64,000 bases of DNA from Streptomyces sp. JH34 (GCF_029428875.1 NZ_JAJSOO010000001.1:2976001-3040000), one strand, 5' to 3'; shown: positions 10,374 through 20,498, numbered from the stretch's first letter. Notes: generated by a model from the letters alone, not told the origin. Numbers and translations: made by a program.

Positions 10374-10913
10374 TTACTTACCCGCCTTTCCGACCTTGCG
10401 GCGGATAACCTCGCCGGCGTACTTGACGCCCTTGGCCTTGTACGGGTCAGGCTTCCGCAGCTTGCGGATCTTCGCCGAGACCTCGCCGACCTTCTGCTTG
10501 TCGATGCCCTCGACACTGAACTTCGTGGGCGACTCGACCTTGAAGGTGATGCCCTCGGGGGCCTCGATGAGGATCGGGTGGCTGTAGCCCAGGGCGAACT
10601 CCAGGTTGGAGCCCTTCGCCTGGACGCGGTAACCGACACCGCTGATCTCGAGCGCCTTGCTGTATCCCGCGGTCACGCCGGTGATCATGTTCGCCACCAG
10701 CGTGCGGGACAGGCCGTGAAGGGCCTTGTTCTGACGCTCGTCGTTCGGGCGGACGACGTTGAGCACGCCGTCCTCACCCTTGGTGACCTCGATCGGCGCT
10801 GCGACGGTGTGCGAGAGGGAACCCTTGGGGCCCTTCACCGCGACCGTGCGGCCATCGATGGTGACGTCCACACCGGCGGGAACCTGGATGGGGAGCTTGC
10901 CGATTCGCGACAT
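10374..10913 (-). CDS. rplF: 50S ribosomal protein L6
   Basis: L6 (179 aa) lies near the factor-binding region of the 50S. It has the two-domain L6 pattern: N-terminal [20 protein letters not shown] and the C-terminal signature [19 protein letters not shown]. It is 21 nt downstream of rpsH. Confidence 0.98.
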   Translation of the reverse strand: MSRIGKLPIQVPAGVDVTIDGRTVAVKGPKGSLSHTVAAPIEVTKGEDGVLNVVRPNDERQNKALHGLSRTLVANMITGVTAGYSKALEISGVGYRVQAKGSNLEFALGYSHPILIEAPEGITFKVESPTKFSVEGIDKQKVGEVSAKIRKLRKPDPYKAKGVKYAGEVIRRKVGKAGK

Positions 10914-10934
10914 GAGCTGTTCCTCCGTTCCCGA

Positions 10935-11333
10935 CTACCAGACGTAGGCGAGGACTTCCCCACCTACGCCCTTCTTGCTGGCCTGCTGGCCGGTCAGGAG
11001 ACCGTGGGACGTGGAGATGATCGCCACGCCCAGGCCGCCGAGAACCTTCGGCAGATTGGTGGACTTTGCGTATACACGCAGACCCGGCTTCGAAATGCGC
11101 TTGATGCCGGCAATCGAACGCTCGCGGTTCGGCCCGAACTTCAGCTCGAGAACGAGGCTCTTGCCGACCTCGGCGTCCTCGACCTTCCAGCCGGTGATGA
11201 AGCCCTCCTGCTGGAGGATCTCCGCGATGTGCGACTTGATCTTGCTGTGCGGCATTGCGACATCGTCGTGATACGCCGAGTTCGCGTTGCGCAGACGCGT
11301 GAGCATGTCTGCGATGGGATCAGTCATGGTCAT
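10935..11333 (-). CDS. rpsH: 30S ribosomal protein S8
   Basis: Small-subunit assembly protein and, in E. coli, the spc-operon repressor; 132 aa. The start [20 protein letters not shown] is chosen because GAAGG lies 7 nt upstream; the frame is open further but that part is not S8-like. The C-terminus [11 protein letters not shown] is diagnostic. A 223-nt gap to rpsN upstream is unusually long for this operon. Confidence 0.98.
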   Translation of the reverse strand: MTMTDPIADMLTRLRNANSAYHDDVAMPHSKIKSHIAEILQQEGFITGWKVEDAEVGKSLVLELKFGPNRERSIAGIKRISKPGLRVYAKSTNLPKVLGGLGVAIISTSHGLLTGQQASKKGVGGEVLAYVW

Positions 11334-11556
11334 GAGTTGGCCTTCGGCCTCTCTCGCCGGGGTTTCCTGTATGCGCCATCCCTCTCCCCACTCAGTGGCG
11401 GGACGGGTGCGGTGCGGGGACCTACGGCGTAGTAAGTCGGTCAGGGCGGCAGGCGCCCAACCCTTCAAGCCTACGGCATGAAAAGCGGGGCTCCTGCCGA
11501 CCAGATACTTACCGAGAGCTTTCTGGTCCTCCCAAGCCCCTAGGGGCGAAGGAGAA
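11334..11556 (-). other. rpsN-rpsH intergenic region (223 nt)
   Basis: No gene is seen in this spacer, which is much longer than those around it. In E. coli the S8 target lies in the rplE leader region, and a different layout is expected in actinobacteria. I see no confident promoter or hairpin. Confidence 0.4.
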
Positions 11557-11742
11557 TTACCAGGAGCTCTTGGTCACGCCCGGCAGCTCGCCACGGTGAG
11601 CCATCTCACGAAGGCACACGCGGCACAGGCCGAACTTGCGGTAAACGGAGTGGGGCCGGCCGCAGCGCTGGCAGCGGGTGTACCCGCGCACGCCGAACTT
11701 CGGCTTACGGGCGGCCTTAGCGATCAGAGCCTTCTTCGCCAC
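11557..11742 (-). CDS. rpsN: 30S ribosomal protein S14, zinc-binding type
   Basis: 61-aa short S14 (type Z; sometimes called rpsZ) with the zinc ligands CQRCGRPH and CRVC. It starts with GTG, two bases after the rplE stop. The long zinc-free S14 that often accompanies it in streptomycetes would be elsewhere in the genome. Confidence 0.98.
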   Translation of the reverse strand: MAKKALIAKAARKPKFGVRGYTRCQRCGRPHSVYRKFGLCRVCLREMAHRGELPGVTKSSW

Positions 11743-11744
11743 GG

Positions 11745-12302
11745 TCAGTTCTCCTTGAACGGGAAGCCGAGGTGACGAAGCAGGGCACGACCCTCGTCGT
11801 CGTTGACAGCCGTGGTGACCACGGTGATGTCCATGCCCCGGACCCGGTCGATCTTGTCCTGGTCGATCTCGTGGAACATGACCTGCTCCGTGAGACCGAA
11901 GGTGTAGTTGCCACGGCCGTCGAACTGCTTCGGCGACAGACCACGGAAGTCACGGATACGCGGCAGCGCGAGCGACAGCGTACGGTCCAGGAACTCCCAC
12001 ATGCGGTCACCACGGAGGGTGACGTGGCACCCGATCGGCTGCCCCTCGCGCAGCTTGAACTGCGCGATCGACTTGCGGGCCTTCGTGACGGCGGGCTTCT
12101 GGCCGGTGATCGTGGTGAGGTCCTTGACCGCACCGTCGATCAGCTTGGAGTCGCGGGCGGCGTCGCCCACACCCATGTTGACCACGATCTTGACCAGACC
12201 GGGGATCTGCATGACGTTCTCGTACGAGAACTCCTCACGCAGCTTGCCGGCGATTTCCTCGCGGTAGCGCGTCTTGAGACGCGGCGCAGTGGTGGTCGTC
12301 AT
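11745..12302 (-). CDS. rplE: 50S ribosomal protein L5
   Basis: 5S-rRNA-associated protein contacting P-site tRNA; 185 aa. [20 protein letters not shown] and [20 protein letters not shown] are diagnostic. The ATG overlaps the rplX stop by one base (TGATG). Confidence 0.98.
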   Translation of the reverse strand: MTTTTAPRLKTRYREEIAGKLREEFSYENVMQIPGLVKIVVNMGVGDAARDSKLIDGAVKDLTTITGQKPAVTKARKSIAQFKLREGQPIGCHVTLRGDRMWEFLDRTLSLALPRIRDFRGLSPKQFDGRGNYTFGLTEQVMFHEIDQDKIDRVRGMDITVVTTAVNDDEGRALLRHLGFPFKEN

Positions 12303-12625
12303 CAGATGTCCTCACCGGTCCGCTTGGCAACGCGGATCTTCTTGCCCTCGTCGTCAAAGCGGTAGCCGACGCGGGTGACGACCTTGTTGCCGTCCTTCTC
12401 CACGACCAGCTGCACGTTGCTGACGTGAATCGGGGCCTCGGTGGTGACAATGCCACCCGTCTGCGAACCGCGAGCCGTCTGACCGGCCTTGGTGTGCTTC
12501 TTGACCCGGTTGACACCCTCGACGAGGACACGGTCCTGGGCGGGGAAGGCAACGATGACCTTGCCCTGCTTGCCCTTGTCCTTACCGGTGATGACCTGAA
12601 CCAGGTCGCCCTTCTTGATCTTCAT
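12302..12625 (-). CDS. rplX: 50S ribosomal protein L24
   Basis: Assembly-initiating protein of the 50S subunit with an N-terminal KOW motif ([20 protein letters not shown]); 107 aa. It starts 2 nt after the rplN stop and overlaps the next gene by one base. Confidence 0.98.
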   Translation of the reverse strand: MKIKKGDLVQVITGKDKGKQGKVIVAFPAQDRVLVEGVNRVKKHTKAGQTARGSQTGGIVTTEAPIHVSNVQLVVEKDGNKVVTRVGYRFDDEGKKIRVAKRTGEDI

Positions 12626-12627
12626 GC

Positions 12628-12996
12628 TTACAGCACCTCCGGCGCGAGCGAGATGATCTTCATGAACTTCTTCTCGCGCAGCTCTCGGCCCACGGGGCCG
12701 AAGATACGGGTGCCGCGGGGGTCGCCGTCGTTCTTGAGAATGACAGCGGCGTTCTCGTCGAAGCGGATGTACGAGCCATCCTGACGGCGACGCTCCTTGA
12801 CGGTGCGAACGATGACGGCCTTGACGACGTCACCCTTCTTCACGTTGCCACCGGGGATCGCGTCCTTCACGGTGGCGACGATGACGTCACCGATGCCCGC
12901 GTAGCGGCGACCCGAGCCACCGAGAACACGGATGGTGAGAATTTCCTTCGCACCCGTGTTGTCGGCGACGCGCAGTCGCGACTCCTGCTGGATCAC
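12628..12996 (-). CDS. rplN: 50S ribosomal protein L14
   Basis: L14 (122 aa) forms part of the interface with the 30S. The N-terminus [20 protein letters not shown] and the C-terminus [17 protein letters not shown] are nearly invariant in bacteria. It starts with GTG, with AGGAGA upstream. The 100-nt gap to rpsQ marks the S10/spc boundary; transcription probably continues through it. Confidence 0.99.
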   Translation of the reverse strand: MIQQESRLRVADNTGAKEILTIRVLGGSGRRYAGIGDVIVATVKDAIPGGNVKKGDVVKAVIVRTVKERRRQDGSYIRFDENAAVILKNDGDPRGTRIFGPVGRELREKKFMKIISLAPEVL

Positions 12997-13096
12997 GTCT
13001 ATCTCCTGATCGTCTGCCGGTTCCCGGCAGGGGCTCCGTTGCGGGAGCCCCTGCCGAGCCTGGCGGAACTGGCCTGAGGGGAGACCCCCTCAGGGA

Positions 13097-13381
13097 TTAC
13101 TTGGCCTTCTCGAGGATCTCGACGATGCGCCAGCGCTTCGAGGCGGACAGCGGACGCGTCTCCATGATGAGGACGCGGTCGCCGACGCCAGCAGCGTTCT
13201 GCTCGTCGTGGGCCTTGAGCTTGTTCGTACGGCGGATGACCTTGCCGTACAGCGCGTGCTTGACGCGGTCCTCGACAGCGACGACGACGGTCTTGTCCAT
13301 CTTGTCGCTGACGACCAGACCCTCACGGGTCTTGCGGAAACCGCGGTCGGTGTTGGTCTCAGTCACAGTCTTCTCGCTCAT
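13097..13381 (-). CDS. rpsQ: 30S ribosomal protein S17
   Basis: Primary 16S-rRNA-binding protein with an OB fold, 94 aa. The motif [18 protein letters not shown] and the segment [20 protein letters not shown] identify it. The ATG overlaps the rpmC stop by one base. It is the last gene of the S10 part of the cluster. Confidence 0.98.
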   Translation of the reverse strand: MSEKTVTETNTDRGFRKTREGLVVSDKMDKTVVVAVEDRVKHALYGKVIRRTNKLKAHDEQNAAGVGDRVLIMETRPLSASKRWRIVEILEKAK

Positions 13382-13605
13382 CAGACGCTCTCCACCGTCT
13401 CGATGCCCAGCTCGCGCTCGCGCATCAGGGTGTAGATCCGGGCGATGTCCTTACGGACGGACTTGAGCCGACCGTGGTTCTCGAGCTGCCCCGTCGCCGC
13501 CTGGAAGCGGAGGTTGAACAGCTCTTCCTTGGCCTCGCGGAGCTTGTTGAGGAGCTCCTCGCCGCCCAGCTCGCGCAGCTCGGACGCCTTGGTACCGGCC
13601 GACAT
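13381..13605 (-). CDS. rpmC: 50S ribosomal protein L29
   Basis: L29 (74 aa) is a two-helix protein at the polypeptide exit tunnel, where the signal recognition particle and trigger factor dock. [20 protein letters not shown] is diagnostic. The ATG at 13605 overlaps the rplP stop by one base and has AGGTGAG upstream; the GTG just before it would add one residue. Confidence 0.97.
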   Translation of the reverse strand: MSAGTKASELRELGGEELLNKLREAKEELFNLRFQAATGQLENHGRLKSVRKDIARIYTLMRERELGIETVESV

Positions 13606-14024
13606 CACGACTCACCTGCCTCGCGCCGAACGATCCGGCACTTCATCGGAAGCTTGTGAGCAGCGCGGGTGAGCGCCTCACGAGCAATCTTCTCGTTCGG
13701 GTAGGACAGCTCGAACATCACCCGACCGGGCTTGACGTTCGCGATCCACCACTCGGGAGAACCCTTACCGGAACCCATGCGGGTCTCGGCAGGCTTCTTC
13801 GTCAGGGGGCGGTCCGGGTAGATGTTGATCCAGACCTTGCCGCCACGCTTGATGTGGCGGGTCATCGCGATACGAGCTGCCTCGATCTGGCGGTTCGTCA
13901 CGTACGCCGGGGACAGCGCCTGGATGCCGTACTCGCCGAACGCAACCTGCGTGCCACCCTTGGACATACCGCTGCGCTTCGGGTGGTGCTGCTTGCGGTG
14001 CTTGACCCTACGGGGGATCAGCAT
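13605..14024 (-). CDS. rplP: 50S ribosomal protein L16
   Basis: A late-assembling protein near the A-site tRNA elbow, 139 aa. [20 protein letters not shown] and the [19 protein letters not shown] signature identify it. It starts 5 nt downstream of rpsC and shares one base with rpmC. Confidence 0.98.
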   Translation of the reverse strand: MLIPRRVKHRKQHHPKRSGMSKGGTQVAFGEYGIQALSPAYVTNRQIEAARIAMTRHIKRGGKVWINIYPDRPLTKKPAETRMGSGKGSPEWWIANVKPGRVMFELSYPNEKIAREALTRAAHKLPMKCRIVRREAGES

Positions 14025-14029
14025 TTCGG

Positions 14030-14866
14030 TCAGGCCTCCGTTCCGGTGCTCTCAGCCGGAGCAGCGGCGGCGGGAGCGTCGGCCTTGGGGGCCTCCGCTG
14101 CCGGCGCGGACTGCTGCGGCTTGCGGCCGCGGCCGCCACGCTCGCCACCACGGCCACCACGGCCGGCCGGGCGGTCGGCGCCGCCACGAGCCGGACGGTT
14201 GCCGGCGCGGGCCGCGGCGTTCTCGGCGCGAACCTCGGCGATGTTCTTGACGTCGCCCTTGTAGATCCAGACCTTCACACCGATGCGGCCGAAGGTCGTC
14301 TTGGCCTCGAAGAAGCCGTAGTCGACGTTCGCACGGAGCGTGTGCAGGGGCACGCGGCCCTCGCGGTAGAACTCCGAGCGGGACATCTCGGCGCCGCCGA
14401 GGCGACCGCCGCACTGGATCTTGATGCCCTTGGCGCCGGCCTTCATCGTGCTCTGCATGCTCTTACGCATGGCACGACGGAAGGAGACGCGGGAGGAGAG
14501 CTGCTCGGCGACGGCCTGGGCCACCAGCTGAGCGTCGACCTCGGGGTTCTTGACCTCGAGGATGTTCAGCTGGACCTGCTTGCCGGTCAGCTTCTCCAGC
14601 TCGCCACGGATGCGGTCGGCCTCGGCGCCGCGGCGGCCGATGACGATGCCCGGGCGGGCGGTGTGGATGTCAACGCGGACGCGGTCGCGGGTGCGCTCGA
14701 TCTCCACCTTGGAGATGCCGGCCCGCTCCATGCCCTTCGTCATCATGCGACGAATGGCGACGTCTTCCTTGACGTAGTCCTTGTACAGCTTGTCGGCGTA
14801 CCAACGGGACTTGAAGTCCGTGGTAATGCCGAGTCGGAACCCGTGCGGGTTTACCTTCTGGCCCAT
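14030..14866 (-). CDS. rpsC: 30S ribosomal protein S3
   Basis: S3 (278 aa) lines the mRNA entry channel. It has the N-terminal [20 protein letters not shown], a KH domain ([20 protein letters not shown]) and the S3 C-terminal domain, then a ~60-residue tail of RGG-like repeats and Ala/Pro-rich sequence. Such a tail is usual in streptomycetes and absent from E. coli S3. Its start overlaps the rplV stop by one base (TAATG). Confidence 0.98.
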   Translation of the reverse strand: MGQKVNPHGFRLGITTDFKSRWYADKLYKDYVKEDVAIRRMMTKGMERAGISKVEIERTRDRVRVDIHTARPGIVIGRRGAEADRIRGELEKLTGKQVQLNILEVKNPEVDAQLVAQAVAEQLSSRVSFRRAMRKSMQSTMKAGAKGIKIQCGGRLGGAEMSRSEFYREGRVPLHTLRANVDYGFFEAKTTFGRIGVKVWIYKGDVKNIAEVRAENAAARAGNRPARGGADRPAGRGGRGGERGGRGRKPQQSAPAAEAPKADAPAAAAPAESTGTEA

Positions 14867-15213
14867 TACCGGGTTCCTTCCTTGCTGCTGACGACCACGG
14901 TGATGTGGCTGGTCCGCTTACGGATCCGGTAGGCACGGCCCTGAGCACGCGGACGGAACCGCTTCAGGGTCGGGCCCTCGTCCACGTACGCCTCGCTGAT
15001 GACCAGCGAAGAGGCGTCGGTGTGGTCGTAGTTGTGTGCAGCGTTGGCGATGGCGCTGTCAAGCACCTTGCCAACCGGCACGCTCGCGGCCTGCGGGGCG
15101 AAACGCAGGACCGCCTGAGCCTCCGTGGCATCCATGCCACGGATGAGGTCCACCACGCGGCGGGCCTTCATGGGCGTGACGCGGATGTACCGCGCCTGGG
15201 CCCTGGCTTCCAT
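14866..15213 (-). CDS. rplV: 50S ribosomal protein L22
   Basis: L22 (115 aa) lines the nascent-peptide tunnel with an extended loop, a site of macrolide-resistance mutations in other species. The ATG at 15213 is chosen because GAAGGGA lies upstream and [20 protein letters not shown] is the usual N-terminus; an upstream in-frame ATG adds 12 residues. The loop end [20 protein letters not shown] is normal. Confidence 0.96.
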   Translation of the reverse strand: MEARAQARYIRVTPMKARRVVDLIRGMDATEAQAVLRFAPQAASVPVGKVLDSAIANAAHNYDHTDASSLVISEAYVDEGPTLKRFRPRAQGRAYRIRKRTSHITVVVSSKEGTR

Positions 15214-15256
15214 GGTTGTCCCTTCGGTGTAAGTCATAGTCGTTTCCACCCCGCGG

Positions 15257-15538
15257 TTAGCGGCGCTTCGACTTCCGGTCGTCCTTGACGTGGCCGCGGA
15301 AGGTGCGAGTCGGCGAGAACTCGCCGAGCTTGTGGCCGACCATCGACTCGGTGACGAACACCGGGACGTGGATCTTGCCGTTGTGCACCGCGATGGTGTG
15401 ACCCAGCATGGCCGGGACGATCATCGAGCGACGGGACCAGGTCTTGATGACGTTCTTGGTGCCTGCCTCGTTCTGTACGTCCACCTTCTTGATGAGGTGG
15501 CCGTCGACGAAGGGCCCCTTCTTGAGACTGCGCGGCAT
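15257..15538 (-). CDS. rpsS: 30S ribosomal protein S19
   Basis: Small-subunit head protein contacting S13, 93 aa. [20 protein letters not shown] and [18 protein letters not shown] are diagnostic. It lies 12 nt after rplB. Confidence 0.99.
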   Translation of the reverse strand: MPRSLKKGPFVDGHLIKKVDVQNEAGTKNVIKTWSRRSMIVPAMLGHTIAVHNGKIHVPVFVTESMVGHKLGEFSPTRTFRGHVKDDRKSKRR

Positions 15539-15550
15539 CTAAACCCGCTC

Positions 15551-16387
15551 CTAGCGCTTCTTGTTCGTCTTGCGGCGGCGGACGATGTACTTGCTCGATG
15601 CCTTCTTCGGCGAGCGAGTACGACCCTCCTTCTGACCCCACGGCGAGACCGGGTGACGTCCACCGGAGGTCTTGCCTTCACCACCACCGTGCGGGTGGTC
15701 AACCGGGTTCATCGCGACACCGCGGACGGTCGGGCGAACGCCCTTCCAGCGCATGCGGCCGGCCTTGCCCCAGTTGATGTTCGACTGCTCGGCGTTGCCG
15801 ACCTCGCCGATCGTGGCGCGGCAGCGGGCGTCGACCAGCCGGATCTCACCGGACGGCATACGAAGGTGGGCCATCGTGCCCTCCTTCGCCAGCAGCTGCA
15901 CGGAGGCACCCGCGGAGCGGGCGAACTTCGCGCCGCCGCCGGGGCGGATCTCGATGGCGTGGATGGTCGTACCGACCGGGATGTTGCGCAGCGCCAGGTT
16001 GTTGCCCGGCTTGATGTCGGCGCCCGGACCGTTCTCGACACGGTCACCCTGCGACAGGCCACGGGGAGCGACGATGTAACGCTTCTCGCCGTCCGCGTAG
16101 TGCAGCAGCGCGATGCGCGCGGTGCGGTTCGGGTCGTACTCGATGTGCGCGACCTTGGCCGGCACGCCGTCCTTGTCGTGACGACGGAAGTCGATCACGC
16201 GGTAGGCGCGCTTGTGGCCACCACCCTGGTGGCGAACGGTCACACGACCGGCGTTGTTACGGCCGCCCTTGCTGTGCAGAGGGCGGACCAGCGACTTCTC
16301 CGGCGTGGACCGCGTGATCTCGACAAAGTCGGCGACGCTGGAGCCACGACGGCCCGGGGTCGTCGGCTTGTACTTGCGGATACCCAT
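15551..16387 (-). CDS. rplB: 50S ribosomal protein L2
   Basis: L2 (278 aa) is needed for subunit association and peptidyl-transferase integrity. The functionally important C-terminal His is in [20 protein letters not shown]. The N-terminus [20 protein letters not shown] is typical. It lies 38 nt after rplW. Confidence 0.99.
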   Translation of the reverse strand: MGIRKYKPTTPGRRGSSVADFVEITRSTPEKSLVRPLHSKGGRNNAGRVTVRHQGGGHKRAYRVIDFRRHDKDGVPAKVAHIEYDPNRTARIALLHYADGEKRYIVAPRGLSQGDRVENGPGADIKPGNNLALRNIPVGTTIHAIEIRPGGGAKFARSAGASVQLLAKEGTMAHLRMPSGEIRLVDARCRATIGEVGNAEQSNINWGKAGRMRWKGVRPTVRGVAMNPVDHPHGGGEGKTSGGRHPVSPWGQKEGRTRSPKKASSKYIVRRRKTNKKR

Positions 16388-16425
16388 TTCTCAGTCCTCG
16401 TCCGATTCCGGACGACTCGACCTCA

Positions 16426-16764
16426 CTAGGAGGTCGGGCCGCCGAAGATGTCGATACGGTCGCCCTCGGCGAGGGTCACGATGGCGCGCTTCGTGTCGGC
16501 GCGCTTGCCGAAACCGGTCTTGGTGCGCTTGCGCTTACCCTGACGGTTGATCGTGTTGACCCCGGTGACCTTGACCGAGAAGACCGCTTCCACGGCCTGC
16601 TTGATCTGGGTCTTGTTGGAGCCGGGCGCGACGATGAACGTGTACTTGTTCTCGTCGAGCAGCGCGTAGCTCTTCTCGGAGACAACCGGCTTGACGAGAA
16701 CGTCGCGCGGGTCCGAGTAGGTCTTGCTCGTGATGGTCGAGCTGGTAACGGTCGCCTCACTCAT
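16426..16764 (-). CDS. rplW: 50S ribosomal protein L23
   Basis: Exit-tunnel protein and docking site for trigger factor and the signal recognition particle; 112 aa. Key segments are [20 protein letters not shown] and [20 protein letters not shown]. The ATG overlaps the rplD stop by one base (TGATG), indicating coupled translation. Confidence 0.98.
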   Translation of the reverse strand: MSEATVTSSTITSKTYSDPRDVLVKPVVSEKSYALLDENKYTFIVAPGSNKTQIKQAVEAVFSVKVTGVNTINRQGKRKRTKTGFGKRADTKRAIVTLAEGDRIDIFGGPTS

Positions 16765-17414
16765 CAGGCGGCGCTCCCTTCGGTCTCAGCGGTCTGGGGG
16801 CCAGACACGAAGGACTCGAAAGCGGCCTGGGTGAAGACCACGTCGTCAGAGACGATCACGTCGTACGTGTTCAGCTGGCCCGGCTCCAGGATGTGCACCT
16901 GGGGCAGGTTGCGAGCGGACAGCCACGCGGCCTCGTCGGCGCGGTCGACGACCAGGAGCAGGTTGCTGCGCTCCGAGATCTTGCCGAGCAGCGTCTTGGC
17001 GGCCTTGGTGGAGATCCCACCCTCGACCACGCCGGTGACGACGTGGATGCGGGAGTGACGCGCCCGGTCCGAGAGGGCACCGCGCAGGGCGGCGGCCTTC
17101 ATCTTCTTCGGGGTGCGCTGCGAGTAGTCACGCGGCTGCGGGCCGTGGACGACGCCACCGCCGGCGAACTGCGGCGCGCGGGTCGAACCCTGGCGCGCGC
17201 GGCCGGTGCCCTTCTGGCGGTACGGCTTGCGCCCACCACCACGGACCTCGCCGCGGGTCTTGGTCTTGTGCGTGCCCTGACGGGCAGCTGCCAGCTGTGC
17301 GACGACGACCTGGTGGATCAGCGGGACGCTGGTCTTCGCGTCGAAGATCTCCGCGGGGAGCTCGACGGTACCGGCCTTGTCGCCTGCCGGCGAAAGGATG
17401 TCAATGGTGCTCAT
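16764..17414 (-). CDS. rplD: 50S ribosomal protein L4
   Basis: L4 (216 aa) reaches into the exit tunnel and is the S10-operon autoregulator in E. coli. The start [20 protein letters not shown] follows the rplC stop by 4 nt. The tunnel-loop region [20 protein letters not shown] is normal. Confidence 0.98.
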   Translation of the reverse strand: MSTIDILSPAGDKAGTVELPAEIFDAKTSVPLIHQVVVAQLAAARQGTHKTKTRGEVRGGGRKPYRQKGTGRARQGSTRAPQFAGGGVVHGPQPRDYSQRTPKKMKAAALRGALSDRARHSRIHVVTGVVEGGISTKAAKTLLGKISERSNLLLVVDRADEAAWLSARNLPQVHILEPGQLNTYDVIVSDDVVFTQAAFESFVSGPQTAETEGSAA

Positions 17415-17418
17415 TACC

Positions 17419-18063
17419 TCAAGCCCCCTTGGCCGCGGTACGGACCAGGACGAGGCCGCCGTTCGGACCGGGGACTGCGCCCTTGATGAGGAGCAGACCC
17501 TTCTCCGCGTCAACCGCGTGGATGGTCAGGTTCTGGGTGGTGACGCGCTCGTTACCCATGCGACCGGCCATGCGCATGCCCTTGAAGACACGCCCAGGGG
17601 TGGCGCAGCCACCGATCGAACCGGGGGAACGGTGCTTGCGCTGGACGCCGTGGCCGGCGCCGAGGCCCTTGAAGTTGTGACGCTTCATGACACCGGCGAA
17701 GCCCTTGCCCTTGCTCTTGCCCGTGACGTCGACCTTGACGCCGGACTCGAACACCTCGGCAGTGACCTCCTGGCCCAGCGTGTACTCGCTGGCGTCAGGG
17801 GTGCGGAGCTCCACCAGGTGGCGGCGCGGGGTCACGTCAGCCTTGGCGAAGTGGCCCTTGAGGGGCTTGTTCACCTTGCGCGGGTCGATCTCGCCGAAGG
17901 CGATCTGGACCGACTCGTAGCCGTCGCTGTCGTTCGTACGGACCTGCGTCACGACGCACGGACCGGCCTTGACGACGGTCACCGGGACAACCCGGTTGTT
18001 CTCGTCCCAGACCTGGGTCATGCCGAGCTTCTCGCCCAGGACGCCCTTGATGTTCTTGCTCAT
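17419..18063 (-). CDS. rplC: 50S ribosomal protein L3
   Basis: An early-assembling 50S protein whose loop nears the peptidyl-transferase centre; 214 aa. [20 protein letters not shown] and the loop [20 protein letters not shown] identify it. It lies 14 nt after rpsJ. Confidence 0.98.
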   Translation of the reverse strand: MSKNIKGVLGEKLGMTQVWDENNRVVPVTVVKAGPCVVTQVRTNDSDGYESVQIAFGEIDPRKVNKPLKGHFAKADVTPRRHLVELRTPDASEYTLGQEVTAEVFESGVKVDVTGKSKGKGFAGVMKRHNFKGLGAGHGVQRKHRSPGSIGGCATPGRVFKGMRMAGRMGNERVTTQNLTIHAVDAEKGLLLIKGAVPGPNGGLVLVRTAAKGA

Positions 18064-18077
18064 CTCGGCCCGTCCCT

Positions 18078-18386
18078 TCAGAGCTTGATCTCGATGTCGA
18101 CGCCAGCCGGCAGGTCGAGACGCATCAGCGAGTCAACCGTCTTCGGGGTGGGGTCGAGAATGTCGATGAGGCGCTTGTGCGTGCGCATCTCGAAGTGCTC
18201 GCGAGAGTCCTTGTACTTGTGCGGCGACTTGATGACGCAGTACACGTTCTTCTCAGTGGGCAGCGGCACCGGGCCTGCGACCGACGCACCAGTGCGGGTC
18301 ACCGTCTCGACGATCTTCTTCGCCGAGGAGTCGATGACCTCGTGGTCGTAGGCCTTGAGCCGGATGCGGATCTTCTGTCCCGCCAT
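18078..18386 (-). CDS. rpsJ: 30S ribosomal protein S10 (NusE)
   Basis: S10 (102 aa) is a ribosomal protein and also the NusE transcription-antitermination and NusG-coupling factor. [20 protein letters not shown] and the [16 protein letters not shown] segment (here [20 protein letters not shown]) are diagnostic. It is the first gene of the merged S10-spc-alpha cluster and is preceded by a ~350-nt leader. Confidence 0.99.
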   Translation of the reverse strand: MAGQKIRIRLKAYDHEVIDSSAKKIVETVTRTGASVAGPVPLPTEKNVYCVIKSPHKYKDSREHFEMRTHKRLIDILDPTPKTVDSLMRLDLPAGVDIEIKL

Positions 18387-18738
18387 GGCTACTAGTAGTC
18401 CTGTCTCTCAATAACGCTCTGGAACCCAGCGGTTCTCGTAACTCCGCCTCCGACCCACGCGGTCGGGCGTGTCGCATCCCCTCTACGTAGATCTCCCGAA
18501 GGATTTCCCAACCAAGGGTGTGCGGGCCGAAACCGCGCTGCCGGGGGCGAAACCCCACCGGGTGCCTGGTCAGCGCCCCACTGACACTTCCCGGAAGATT
18601 CCCGTACGTCCGACCCTGGGGGTCGACGAGTACTGTGGGACTCGCTTCCGGTCCTCCCGGCGGGAGGCGCGCAGCATTGACACTCAACCGAGCAACCTGG
18701 CCAGTGTGCCATACGGCTCAGGGGCCTGGCCAATCGGG
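18387..18738 (-). promoter_or_regulatory. Long rpsJ (S10 operon) leader
   Basis: No gene is supported between rpsJ and its promoter. If transcription starts near 18738, the mRNA leader is about 350 nt. It contains a short stem-loop sequence at 18450-18474 that recurs in the rpsL leader (25 nt, one mismatch). Such a length suggests regulation, perhaps by a ribosomal protein, but the ligand cannot be read from the sequence. Confidence 0.5.
18450..18474 (-). promoter_or_regulatory. Leader stem-loop shared with the rpsL leader
   Basis: The rpsJ-side copy of the 25-nt shared sequence. It folds into the same 6-bp stem with loop GCGUG in the transcribed strand, and sits 63 nt before the rpsJ ATG. 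Confidence 0.55.
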
Positions 18739-18744
18739 TCCGGG

Positions 18745-18772
18745 ATCTTACCCCCTGCGAGGGACCGGTCAA
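18745..18772 (-). promoter_or_regulatory. Predicted main promoter of the S10 operon
   Basis: Minus strand: -35 TTGACC (18767-18772), a 16-nt spacer, and -10 TAAGAT (18745-18750). Both boxes are close to the consensus of the principal sigma factor. Predicted transcription start is near 18738. Confidence 0.65.
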
Positions 18773-18906
18773 ACGCGGGCGCCGACGCGAAGGTCCGGGA
18801 GCTTCCTGCACCGCGGGGTCGCAGAACCGTTCGGGACATCCACGGATGGGGTGAAGCCGCCGCCTACGGCATATGCCCTTGGGATGCCGGCCCTAACGTC
18901 CGGATC

Positions 18907-19779
18907 ATGGTCAATTCGTCGCACGAAGCGATGCACCGGATCTTCCAGGAGGACCCGGGCATCTTCACACGGACATTCAGAACCCTGGGCATCCCGTTCC
19001 CCGAGACCGTCGAGGTGTCGGTACTGACCACCGACCTGACCGAGACCCAGCCGCTGGAGCGCCGCCTCGACACCCTGCTGAGGGTGGAGACCGCCGACGG
19101 CAGGCCCTATCTCCTGGCTGTCGAGTCCCAAGGCCGCAAGGACCCGGCGAAACCCAGCAGTTGGACCTACTACCTCGCCCACCTCCACGCCAAGTACGGC
19201 ATCGACCCCGTTCTCCTCGTGGTCTGCCAGGACGAGTCGACGGCACGGTGGGCTGCCCGTCCCATCCGGATCGGTCCTCCGGAATGGCCGTCGCTGACCG
19301 TCCGCCCCCTGGCACTGGGCCCCCACAACGTCCCGGCCGTGACCGACCCGTCGGTGGCGGCGCTCGATGTCCCACTCGCCGCTTTTTCGGCGATTACACA
19401 TGGTAAGAATCCGAATGCGGCTGCCATACTCGAAGCGCTGGCCACCGCACTGAAGACCGTTGACGAAGAGACCGCGATCATCTTCAGCGAGCTCACCGAA
19501 CTCGGGCTGGGCAACACCCCGGCCGCCCAGATCTGGAGGGACCTCATGGCCATCGACCTCTCGTTCTTCCGCTCGGAGTCCTCACAGCGACTGCGCGCGG
19601 AAGGCAAGGCGGAAGGCAAGGCGGAGGCGGTGGTCCAGGTACTGGAACAGCGCGGCATCACCGTCACCGACAGTGTCAGGGCCCGTATCAACGGGTGCGC
19701 GGACGCCGACACACTGGCCCGCTGGCTGGCGCGGGCACTCGCGGCGGAGAGGGCCGAGGAGCTGTTCGTGGACGCCTGA
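18907..19779 (+). CDS. Rpn/YhgA-like PD-(D/E)XK family protein (putative nuclease)
   Basis: 290 aa. The N-terminal half matches the layout of Rpn-type recombination-promoting nuclease / putative transposase proteins common in streptomycetes: DTLLRVETADGRPYLLAVES followed by QGRKD, with the Glu-x-Gln pair of this PD-(D/E)XK subgroup, then a helix with WTYYLAHLHAKYG. The C-terminal part has a charged repeat (AEGKAEGKAEAV) often seen in these proteins. The ATG is 7 nt after TAACGT, so the mRNA may be leaderless. It is divergent from rpsJ. The biological role of such proteins is unclear. Confidence 0.6.
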   Translation: MVNSSHEAMHRIFQEDPGIFTRTFRTLGIPFPETVEVSVLTTDLTETQPLERRLDTLLRVETADGRPYLLAVESQGRKDPAKPSSWTYYLAHLHAKYGIDPVLLVVCQDESTARWAARPIRIGPPEWPSLTVRPLALGPHNVPAVTDPSVAALDVPLAAFSAITHGKNPNAAAILEALATALKTVDEETAIIFSELTELGLGNTPAAQIWRDLMAIDLSFFRSESSQRLRAEGKAEGKAEAVVQVLEQRGITVTDSVRARINGCADADTLARWLARALAAERAEELFVDA

Positions 19780-19791
19780 CAGAATCCGGCC

Positions 19792-20322
19792 ATGTCAACG
19801 AGCACCCTCCAGGGCTGGCGCCTGCGGCCGGCCACCTCAGAGGACGTCGAGCCGATAGTCGAGATCCGGGCGTCGGCCATGCGCCTCGACCTGGAGCGTC
19901 TGGGCCGGTACGACGAGCACCGGGTGCGGCAGCGGCTGCGCGACGCCTACGTGCCCGAGCACACCTCCGTGGTGGAGGCGGGCGGAGCCGTCGCGGGCTG
20001 CGTCGCTCTGCGGCCCTCCGAGGACTGCTGTTGGCTGGAGCACTTCTACCTCGCACCGGAAGTACAGGGCCGGGGCATCGGCACGGCCGTCCTGGCCGGG
20101 CTCCTGGCCCGCACCGATGCCGAGGGGGTGACGGTCCGGCTGAACGTCCTGCAGGGCAGTGCCGCCCGCGGCCTGTACGAACGGCACGGCTTCGCCCCGG
20201 AGCGGGAGGACCCGGTGGACGTGTTCATGGTCCGTCCGCCCCGCGCGCGGACACGCACGGCAGGTGTCGCCGACGCCTCCCCGCGCAGGACCGGCTGGGC
20301 CGAACCGGGCCCGGCGCGGTGA
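19792..20322 (+). CDS. GNAT family N-acetyltransferase
   Basis: 176 aa, transfers an acetyl group from acetyl-CoA to an unknown amine. The GNAT core is visible: WLEHFYLAPEVQGRGIGTAV (motif A, with the pyrophosphate-binding QGRGIG) and LNVLQGSAARGLYERHGFAP (motif B). A basic, low-complexity C-terminal tail of ~25 residues follows. It starts 12 nt after the upstream gene and is probably co-transcribed with it, although CAGAAT lies 6 nt before the ATG. Confidence 0.9.
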   Translation: MSTSTLQGWRLRPATSEDVEPIVEIRASAMRLDLERLGRYDEHRVRQRLRDAYVPEHTSVVEAGGAVAGCVALRPSEDCCWLEHFYLAPEVQGRGIGTAVLAGLLARTDAEGVTVRLNVLQGSAARGLYERHGFAPEREDPVDVFMVRPPRARTRTAGVADASPRRTGWAEPGPAR

Positions 20323-20453
20323 ACCGCCCGCACCGGGTCGCGGCGGCCCGCGACCCGGTGGCCCACGGCACCAAAAGCTTTTGAGTACGTGGGAAAGAAC
20401 CCTCCCCACCCCAACCCGACCCGCCCCGGCCGCCTGGTCACTCGCGCGGGTGA

Positions 20454-20498
20454 CATATGGCAACTGGGCTGGATTTGGGACAGGTTGCCGGGCATATG
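20454..20498 (+). promoter_or_regulatory. Imperfect inverted repeat upstream of the HTH gene
   Basis: CATATGGCAAC (20454-20464) is mirrored by GTTGCC and CATATG (20484-20498) with a 3-nt interruption. The second arm overlaps a -10-like TATGCT. It could be an operator for the adjacent HTH protein or for another regulator. Confidence 0.4.
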
